A stretch of 27,902 bases of DNA. It comes from JAFIEN01 sp051859505 (GTDB taxonomy: Bacteria; Pseudomonadota; Alphaproteobacteria; Rhodobacterales; Rhodobacteraceae). The notes under the pieces were generated by a model, which had not been told where the DNA came from, ran no database searches, and was given only the letters and a program-made list of their open reading frames with translations. The stretch is taken from assembly GCA_051859505.1 (NCBI GenBank), contig JBHYFN010000050.1:1-27902 (forward strand). The letters are read 5' to 3'. The translations under genes and the position numbers were made by a program. Positions 22,852 through 27,902 of this stretch are shown one piece after another. The number at the start of each line of letters is the position of its first letter. The stretch's first letter is position 1.

Positions 22852-22994
22852 GGGCGGATCCTTTGGCCGTGCGGCCCTGTTAGCCCGGCTGCGCCGCGGT
22901 TTCCAGTGCCAGAGGGGGCGGTGGCGGCCCGGCTTGGCCGGACCTGGTGTTGGCCAGTTGACACAAGGTGCCCCATAACGGCTTCGCGCCCGTG

Positions 22995-23022
22995 TTGACC
23001 GCCAGATGGACGGACCTATGCT
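22995..23022 (+). promoter_or_regulatory. Candidate promoter of the NTF2-like gene
   Basis: TTGACC (22995-23000) and TATGCT (23017-23022) are 16 nt apart, with the ATG 27 nt after the -10. A further TTGACA lies upstream at 22958-22963 without a clear -10. This fits an independent plus-strand promoter inside the minus-strand his cluster. Confidence 0.55.
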
Positions 23023-23049
23023 GACATCGCGCAAAAGGTGGAGGTGAGG

Positions 23050-23406
23050 ATGCCCCTCATTCAAGGCAGCAAGGACTGTGGCAATTCCCCAAAGAACCAG
23101 TTTGTTCAGGATGTGTCTGTCGCCTTGGAATGTGGCGAAGCCTTGCCGGAGGCCTTCAGCGAGGATGTAATCTGGGAGCAGCCTGCCACACAGCCAATGT
23201 CGGGAAAGACGGCTCTTCTCGAGCATCTTGGATCGCGGCCGAAACCCGCCTCGATCACGGTTCTGCACGCCATTTCGCACGGCAAGGTCGGCGCCGCGAA
23301 CGGAGAAGTGACCTTCGCGGACGGGCAGACCCGACGCTTCTGCCATGTCTTCGAGTTCACGAATACCAAGGCAAACTGCATTTCCGTCATCAAGAGCTAT
23401 GGCTGA
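23050..23406 (+). CDS. NTF2/SnoaL-like domain protein of unknown substrate
   Basis: The 118-aa product (MPLIQGSKDCGNSPKNQFVQ...) follows the NTF2-like plan: helices around FVQDVSVALECGEALPEAFS, strand DVIWEQPATQPMSGKTALLE, a second helix, then strands ISHGKVGAANGEVTFADG, TRRFCHVFEFTNT and CISVIKSYG. These small cone-fold proteins include ketosteroid-isomerase-like enzymes and many of unknown function; no catalytic assignment is possible. ATG 23050 has GGAGG 5 nt upstream; a GTG at 23038 is less likely. It has its own promoter candidate. Two sampled 60-base rows of the gene count 34 and 27 G+C, against 43 for one sampled row of nearby hisA, so recent acquisition is possible. Confidence 0.8.
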   Translation: MPLIQGSKDCGNSPKNQFVQDVSVALECGEALPEAFSEDVIWEQPATQPMSGKTALLEHLGSRPKPASITVLHAISHGKVGAANGEVTFADGQTRRFCHVFEFTNTKANCISVIKSYG

Positions 23407-23481
23407 TCAGGCAAGCGGCAGCTTCCCCCGCAAAGCCCCCCCTCACCTCACAATACCGCCCCTTGCGTCAGTCGGCGAACC

Positions 23482-23838
23482 CTAGCCCCGGCCCGCCGCC
23501 GCCCGCGCGCGCCATTCGGCGGCCCCGCCGATCAGCGCCAGCGCCGCCCCGACCAGCCCCGCGACCAGCGTTGCGACCAGAAGCACCCGCACCACCAGCG
23601 TCGCCACCGGGACCGAGACGAGGCGGCAGTCCCGATAGCCATAGATCAGGTTGCCGCCGCAGGTCTCGTTCACCAGTACCGCAAGGGCCAGGCTCGCGGT
23701 CAGCCCCGGCCCGGCGATCACCGTCGTCAGCCGCAAGAGCCGCGCCAGTCGCGGCACCCGGCTGTGGCGCGCCCAAAGCCGGAAGAGGATCACCAGCCCC
23801 CAGGGCGGCCCCAGATAAAGAAGCACTGCGGCGATCAT
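23482..23838 (-). CDS. Small conserved-type membrane protein between hisA and hisF
   Basis: Function not recognised. The 118-aa product starts 21 bp after the hisA stop and shows three hydrophobic stretches: AAVLLYLGPPWGLVILF, TVIAGPGLTASLALAVLV and VPVATLVVRVLLVATLVAGLVGAALALIGG. A loop between the second and third has two cysteines (NETCGGNLIYGYRDC), which could form a disulfide if extracytoplasmic. Basic residues cluster after the first helix (RLWARHSRVPRLARLLR). Tight spacing to hisA suggests cotranscription, but there is no evident role in histidine synthesis. Confidence 0.65.
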   Translation of the reverse strand: MIAAVLLYLGPPWGLVILFRLWARHSRVPRLARLLRLTTVIAGPGLTASLALAVLVNETCGGNLIYGYRDCRLVSVPVATLVVRVLLVATLVAGLVGAALALIGGAAEWRARAAAGRG

Positions 23839-23859
23839 GACCGCGCCATGCGGGGGCGC

Positions 23860-24582
23860 CTATCCGGCCAGCGCCGCCAGCGCCTCTCTCAGGTCGAGCG
23901 CCCCGTCATAAAGCGCCCGCCCCGAGATCGCGCCGGCGATCACGCCGGTCTCTCTCAGCGCCACCAGATCGGCCAGCGAGGCCACCCCGCCCGAGGCGAT
24001 GACCGGCACGCCCACGGCGCGGGCCAGCGCCTCGGTCGCGGCGACATTGGGCCCGCCCATCGCGCCGTCGCGCAGGATGTCGGTATAGATGATCGCGGCG
24101 ACGCCGGCATCCTCGAAGCTTTGCGCAAGCCCGGTCGCGGTCACATCGGTCACTTCGGCCCAGCCGCGCGTGGCGACGCGGCCCTCGCGCGCATCGATTC
24201 CCACCGCGACCTGCCCGGGAAAGGCGCGGGCCGCCTCGCGCACCAGGCCTGGGTTCTCGACCGCGACGGTGCCGAGGATCACCCGCGCCAGCCCGCGCGC
24301 GAGCCAGCCCTCGATCGTGGCCATGTCGCGGATGCCGCCGCCCAGCTGCGCGGGCGTGCCGGGGCAGGCGGCAAGGATCGCCTCGACCGCCGAGCCATTC
24401 ACCGGCTGGCCGGCGAAGGCGCCGTTCAGATCGACCAGATGCAGCCATTCGGCCCCGGCCGCGACAAAGGCGCGGGCCTGTGCGGCGGGGTCGTCGTTGA
24501 AAACGGTGGCGCGGTCCATTTCGCCATGGACAAGCCGCACGGCCTGCCCGTCCTTGAGGTCGATGGCGGGGTAGAGGATCAT
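23860..24582 (-). CDS. hisA: ProFAR isomerase (phosphoribosylformimino-5-aminoimidazole carboxamide ribotide isomerase)
   Basis: HisA opens the ribose of ProFAR by an Amadori rearrangement to give PRFAR for HisH/HisF. The 240-aa barrel has catalytic D8 in LYPAIDLKDGQAVRLVHGE, a second Asp in IIYTDILRDGAMGGPN, and phosphate-binding turns AQLGGGIRDMATIE and IASGGVASLADL. Length is standard. ATG 24582 is chosen over an upstream in-frame ATG at 24642 that adds a non-homologous basic extension. Confidence 0.96.
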   Translation of the reverse strand: MILYPAIDLKDGQAVRLVHGEMDRATVFNDDPAAQARAFVAAGAEWLHLVDLNGAFAGQPVNGSAVEAILAACPGTPAQLGGGIRDMATIEGWLARGLARVILGTVAVENPGLVREAARAFPGQVAVGIDAREGRVATRGWAEVTDVTATGLAQSFEDAGVAAIIYTDILRDGAMGGPNVAATEALARAVGVPVIASGGVASLADLVALRETGVIAGAISGRALYDGALDLREALAALAG

Positions 24583-24667
24583 CGGCTTTCGCTCCGCTGT
24601 CTTGCGCTGGCGTCCCTTGGCACGGGCGGGCGGGCGATGCAACGCGGGCGTGGTCAGGCGGGAGTTG

Positions 24668-25969
24668 TCAGGGGCCCTGGTCTGGGGGCGCCGGGTTCAG
24701 CCGGGGATGCGTCTCCTCGCCCCGCCACCACAGGACCGCGCCCGAGGCCGCCATCGCGATCCCGGTCAGCCAGAAGGCCGCCTCGATCCGGCCCGTCGCC
24801 CAAACCGCGATCCCCAGCGCCAGCGCCCCCACCGCATAGCCCAGATCGCGCCAGAACCGGTAGATGCCGATGGCCGAGCCGCGCCAGGCCGGCGGGGTGA
24901 TATCGGCCACCGCGGCCGAGAGATTGGGGTAAAGCAGCGCCATGCCGAACCCGGTGACGGCGGCGGCAAAGACCCACCAGCCGAAGCCCTCGCCCAGAAC
25001 GAACAGGATCGTGCCCGCGCCGCAAAGGACCATGCCGGTGACATTGGGGATCTGCCGGCCGATCCGGTCCGACAGCGGGCCGGTCAGAAGCTGCGACAGG
25101 CCCCAGACCATGCCATAGCTTCCCGCGATCAGGCCGATCGCCTCGAGCGATTGGCCCCGCGCGTAAAGGTAGACGGGCAGAAAGACCCAGACCAGCGCAT
25201 CGACGAATTTCTCGACCAGACCCGCCTGCGACAGGGCTGAAAGCCGCCTGTCGCGCCAGGACATCAGCGCAAGGACCGTGGCGGTATCGGGATGCTCGGG
25301 CAGGCCCTGGGGAAAGCGGGGGCGCGCCGCGCCGGGGGCGGCGGCCCTGTGGCGCGCCGTCTCGGCCCTTGCATGGGGCAGGGTTTCGCGGACGAAGGCC
25401 AGCGAGAGGATCAGCGCCGCCGCGACCACCGCCAGCCCGATCACGAGGATCCCCATCCGCGGACCCATGGCCGAGGCGGCGATCCCCGTCAGATAGCCCG
25501 CGATCGCGACCCCGCCATAGCCTGCGAATTCGTTCAGCCCGAGGATCAGCCCGCGCTCTTCGGGGCGGGTCAGGTCCAGCTTGGCGGTCTGCGTCATCGA
25601 CCAGGCCAGCCCCTGATTGACCCCCAGAAGCACCATCGCCGCCACGATCCAGCCCCAGGAGGGCGCGGCCCAGATCATCACCGGGATCGGCAGCGCCGTG
25701 ATCCAGCCCGCCACCAGAACCGCGCGCCGCCCGACCCGTTCCGACAGCCGCCCGGCCACGAAGTTCATCACCGCCTTGACGATCCCGAAGGCCACGACGA
25801 AGGCCGCCAGCAGCACCACCGACCCGCGCGGCAGGCCGAAATCGCTTTCCGCCAGCGCGGGCACGACCGTCCGGGTCAGGCCGATCGTCAGCCCGACGAA
25901 AAAGACCTGCAGCAGAAGCTGCCCCACCTGCCCGCGATTGGCGGCAAGGCCGACAGCCGGATCGCTCAT
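24668..25969 (-). CDS. MFS transporter
   Basis: The 433-aa integral membrane protein has about twelve hydrophobic segments in two halves separated by a charged loop (RETLPHARAETARHRAAAPG and onward, about 215-260). The major-facilitator signature appears as GRLSERVGRRAVLVAGWI after TM2-3 and again as GPLSDRIGRQIPNVTGMV in the second half. The first half includes FVVAFGIVKAVMNFVAGRLS and LNEFAGYGGVAIAGYLTG. Substrate is unknown; an efflux-type carrier is as likely as an importer. It lies 85 bp upstream of hisA on the same strand and may be cotranscribed. Its ATG overlaps the stop of a small possible ORF (ATGA). Confidence 0.88.
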   Translation of the reverse strand: MSDPAVGLAANRGQVGQLLLQVFFVGLTIGLTRTVVPALAESDFGLPRGSVVLLAAFVVAFGIVKAVMNFVAGRLSERVGRRAVLVAGWITALPIPVMIWAAPSWGWIVAAMVLLGVNQGLAWSMTQTAKLDLTRPEERGLILGLNEFAGYGGVAIAGYLTGIAASAMGPRMGILVIGLAVVAAALILSLAFVRETLPHARAETARHRAAAPGAARPRFPQGLPEHPDTATVLALMSWRDRRLSALSQAGLVEKFVDALVWVFLPVYLYARGQSLEAIGLIAGSYGMVWGLSQLLTGPLSDRIGRQIPNVTGMVLCGAGTILFVLGEGFGWWVFAAAVTGFGMALLYPNLSAAVADITPPAWRGSAIGIYRFWRDLGYAVGALALGIAVWATGRIEAAFWLTGIAMAASGAVLWWRGEETHPRLNPAPPDQGP

Positions 25970-26220
25970 CCGCGCCCCCGCTGGAAACCGGCGATCAGGC
26001 GCGGCCCGGCCTGCCTGGGTTTCCCGGAACGGAACCGGGGGCCGGCGCGGGTGTCGCGCCCGGCGATGGCCAAGACCGCCGCCCCGTCACCGAGCGTCGT
26101 TTCGCTCGGATGGCCCAGCCCGGCAGGGGCGGGGCGGGGGGCCTGTCCGTCCCGGGGATCAATGTCGGGCATGCGGGTCATCGGTGGCTCCGGGCGGCTT
26201 GCGCCGGGATTCCCTGACAC
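25966..26220 (-). CDS. Possible small protein upstream of the MFS gene
   Basis: An 84-codon reading frame ends in an ATGA overlap with the MFS transporter, the coupling style used throughout this window. The product (MSGNPGASRPEPPMTRMPDI...) is Pro/Arg/Gly-rich, with no hydrophobic segment or motif I recognise and only a short ordered-looking piece (TTLGDGAAVLAIAGRD). GC-rich DNA produces such frames by chance, so this may be a leader region rather than a gene. Internal starts at MTRM are also possible. Confidence 0.3.
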   Translation of the reverse strand: MSGNPGASRPEPPMTRMPDIDPRDGQAPRPAPAGLGHPSETTLGDGAAVLAIAGRDTRAGPRFRSGKPRQAGPRLIAGFQRGRG

Positions 26221-26285
26221 GGGCGGGCGGCCTGTGCAATGCGCGGGGCTGGCTGGTCCGGCCTGATTGGTGCGGCTGCCGCGCG

Positions 26286-27095
26286 CTACTGCGTGCCGAA
26301 CCGGTCGGGATGGAAGGTCATCTCGACATGCCGCCAGTCTTCGTACTTCTCGGGCGGCAGGTCGTAGCCATCCGCCTGACAGCGCAGAACGGCGCGCCGG
26401 GCGGCTTCGAATGCCGACCTTACCGCCGCATCGCTGCCCTCGGAGGCACCGATCAGGCGCACCTCTCCGACGACCCTGCCAGAGCGGTCGAGCTCGAAGC
26501 CGACCCGAACGGCAACACGTGCCGACTCCGTCCCCAGATCGACGAACCAGCAGCGCTGAACCGCGATACTGAGAGCATCCCTTTCCGCTCCGGTCAGGGG
26601 CGCAGCATCGCCGCCCCCCTCAGACCCAACAGTCCGGTCGCACTCGGCAAAGCCGCTCTCCACACAGGCCCGCGCCAGCCGATGCGCCTCGTTCACCTCT
26701 TCGGCCGACATGAGCCGCGCCAGCCGTTCGCGCGCGCCCTCCGCCTCGGTATCGCCAAAGGCGCTGGCGATGTTGAACCACATATGCGCCAGCACATGGT
26801 CCTGCGCCACGCCGCGCCCGTCCTGATAAAGCCCCGCCAGCGCGCGTTGCGCATAGGCTTCGCCCTGTTCGGCCGAGAGCCGATACCACCGCGCCGCCTC
26901 GACGAAATCCTGCAGGACGCCCTGGCCCTGTTCATAGAGATAGGCCACATCCTGCTGCGCCAGCGGATCCCCGCCCTCGGCCCGCATCAGGAGGCCGACC
27001 GGCACCTCTCCGGGCACGTCCTGAGCGACACCGGGCCAGGGGGCGGCCGCGATCAGCCCAAGGCAAAGCGCCATGAGACAAGCGCCGCGCCGCAT
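26286..27095 (-). CDS. Secreted Sel1-repeat protein with TolA/TonB-like C-terminal domain
   Basis: The 269-aa product begins with a signal peptide (MRRGACLMALCLGLIAAAPW, cleavage near GVAQ). Sel1-like repeats follow: DPLAQQDVAYLYEQGQGVLQ, DFVEAARWYRLSAEQGEAYA and QRALAGLYQDGRGVAQDHVL, then AHMWFNIASAFGD. After a Gly/Glu linker comes LSIAVQRCWFVDLGTESARV, VRVGFELDRSGRVVGEVRLI, AFEAARRAVLRC and DLPPEKYEDWRHVEMTFHPD. From memory, this last part closely resembles the C-terminal domain of rhodobacterial TolA. There is no TM anchor after the signal peptide, so it should be a free periplasmic protein that might contact Tol/Pal or TonB-type partners. ATG 27095 overlaps the hisH stop (TGATG); GTG 27098 is an alternative. 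Confidence 0.85.
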   Translation of the reverse strand: MRRGACLMALCLGLIAAAPWPGVAQDVPGEVPVGLLMRAEGGDPLAQQDVAYLYEQGQGVLQDFVEAARWYRLSAEQGEAYAQRALAGLYQDGRGVAQDHVLAHMWFNIASAFGDTEAEGARERLARLMSAEEVNEAHRLARACVESGFAECDRTVGSEGGGDAAPLTGAERDALSIAVQRCWFVDLGTESARVAVRVGFELDRSGRVVGEVRLIGASEGSDAAVRSAFEAARRAVLRCQADGYDLPPEKYEDWRHVEMTFHPDRFGTQ

Positions 27096-27736
27096 CACGG
27101 CCTCCAGTTCAGGAAGTTGGCGATCAGCCGCAACCCGGCGCTCTGGCTTTTCTCGGGGTGGAACTGGGTGCCAAGGATATTGTCGCGCCCGACGATGGCC
27201 GTGACCGGCCCGCCGTAATCGGCATGGGCCAACAGATGCGCAGGATCCGCCACGGTCATGGCGTAGGAATGCACGAAATAGGCGTGATCCCCGGTGGCGA
27301 TCCCCTGCAGCACCGGATGCGCCCGGTCGATCACCAGATCGTTCCAGCCCATATGCGGCACCTTGAGCGTAAGGTCTTCGGGGGCGATGCGGCGGATCTC
27401 TCCTCCGATCCAGCCGAAACCGGGGGTTTCCTCGTATTCATGGCCCGTGGTGGCCAGCATCTGCATCCCCACGCAGATGCCAAGGAAGGGCCGGCCCCTG
27501 CCGATCACCGCCTCCTCCAGCGCCTCTTCCATGCCCGCGACCGAGGCCAGCGCCCGCCGGCAGGCCGGAAAGGCCCCGTCGCCCGGCAGCACGATGCGCT
27601 CGGCCCGCGCCACCACCGCAGGATCGGCGGTCACGACAACCCTGCCCGCCCCTGCTTCGGCCGCCATCCGCTCGAACGCCTTTTGCGCCGAATGCAGGTT
27701 GCCGCTGTCATAGTCGATCAGGGCCGTCAGGCTCAC
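27095..27736 (-). CDS. hisH: Imidazole glycerol phosphate synthase, glutaminase subunit
   Basis: HisH hydrolyses glutamine and channels ammonia to HisF. The 213-aa class I amidotransferase has catalytic C88 in PFLGICVGMQML, the His/Glu of the triad in GTQFHPEKSQ, and an N-terminal ALIDYDSGNLHSAQKAFERM. The start is GTG 27736, overlapping the hisB stop (GTGA), the same close hisB-hisH order known in related genomes. Its partner gene hisF is about 4.2 kb downstream, separated by three to five unrelated genes. Confidence 0.96.
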   Translation of the reverse strand: MSLTALIDYDSGNLHSAQKAFERMAAEAGAGRVVVTADPAVVARAERIVLPGDGAFPACRRALASVAGMEEALEEAVIGRGRPFLGICVGMQMLATTGHEYEETPGFGWIGGEIRRIAPEDLTLKVPHMGWNDLVIDRAHPVLQGIATGDHAYFVHSYAMTVADPAHLLAHADYGGPVTAIVGRDNILGTQFHPEKSQSAGLRLIANFLNWRP

Positions 27737-27902
27737 AGCGCACCCTTTGTCGAGGGCACGGCATCGGCGCGGCGCGGATCGGGCTCGACCGCTTCGCGCA
27801 GCGCCCGGGCGACGGCCTTGAAGGCGGCCTCGGCGATGTGGTGGCTGTTGATCCCGTGGAGCTGGTCGATATGCAGCGTGATCCCGCCGTGGCTGGCGAA
27901 GG
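27733..27902 (-). CDS. hisB: Imidazoleglycerol-phosphate dehydratase, C-terminal part only
   Basis: The gene runs in from the right edge; 55 complete C-terminal codons plus the stop are visible. The stretch GITLHIDQLHGINSHHIAEA continuing into AFKAVARALREAV is the metal-binding HxxxHHxxE region of HisB. It dehydrates imidazole glycerol phosphate to imidazole acetol phosphate. The ending RRADAVPSTKGAL is the usual C-terminus of the stand-alone dehydratase. The stop overlaps the GTG of hisH. Confidence 0.95.
   Translation of the reverse strand, partial: FASHGGITLHIDQLHGINSHHIAEAAFKAVARALREAVEPDPRRADAVPSTKGAL

Overview
The window is a very GC-rich piece of bacterial chromosome. Its gene content, gene order and intergenic repeat style fit an alphaproteobacterium of the Rhodobacteraceae (Rhodobacter/Rhodovulum-like). 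This is an inference from protein families and repeats, since there is no rRNA here. Nearly everything is housekeeping. I see no phage, IS element, CRISPR array or tRNA.

Layout. (1) 1-577, minus: the 5' end of gcvT behind a tandem glycine riboswitch. (2) 794-4683, plus: a small membrane protein of unknown function, prfA (RF1) overlapping prmC (RF1/RF2 glutamine methyltransferase), then a DUF4167 protein. (3) 4829-12384, minus: an outer-membrane and housekeeping operon in the order lptF-lptG-lptD-surA-pdxA-rsmA, with mostly overlapping or closely spaced junctions. (4) 12525-14503, plus: pepA overlapping holC, divergent from lptF. (5) 14633-18371, minus: a retropepsin-like membrane protease, an ABC-F ATPase and a D-threonine aldolase/D-serine dehydratase-type PLP enzyme, with AT-rich hairpin pairs at the borders. 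(6) 18540-21711, minus: alr-mlaE-mlaF and a single-domain PqiA protein, linking D-alanine supply and envelope lipid transport. (7) 21785-27902, minus: a his cluster (hisB-hisH ... hisA ... hisF-hisE) interspersed with a Sel1/TolA-like periplasmic protein, a possible small ORF, an MFS transporter, a small membrane protein and, on the opposite strand, an NTF2/SnoaL-like gene of visibly lower GC.

The genes work in four groups: translation termination (prfA/prmC), LPS transport and OMP folding (lptF, lptG, lptD, surA), phospholipid transport (mlaE, mlaF, pqiA-like) and histidine synthesis. ATGA, GTGA or TGATG overlaps join many pairs: prfA/prmC, surA/pdxA, lptG/lptD, pepA/holC, alr/mlaE/mlaF, hisF/hisE, hisB/hisH and hisH/Sel1-TolA.

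The most unusual feature is at the DNA level. At least eleven short tandem arrays, mostly of a 12-bp unit (others 11, 13, 15 or 17 bp), sit between 0.6 and 19.1 kb. They lie in intergenic DNA, across stop codons, in the N-terminal codons of prmC and surA, and inside holC. Each has its own sequence, so they look like independent local tandem duplications rather than copies of one mobile repeat. None was found in the his region. A second structural signal is a pair of AT-rich hairpins (loop TCC) that follows holC on plus and the D-threonine aldolase gene on minus, in the same orientation relative to the upstream gene. A third is a structured intergenic repeat at 18423-18539.
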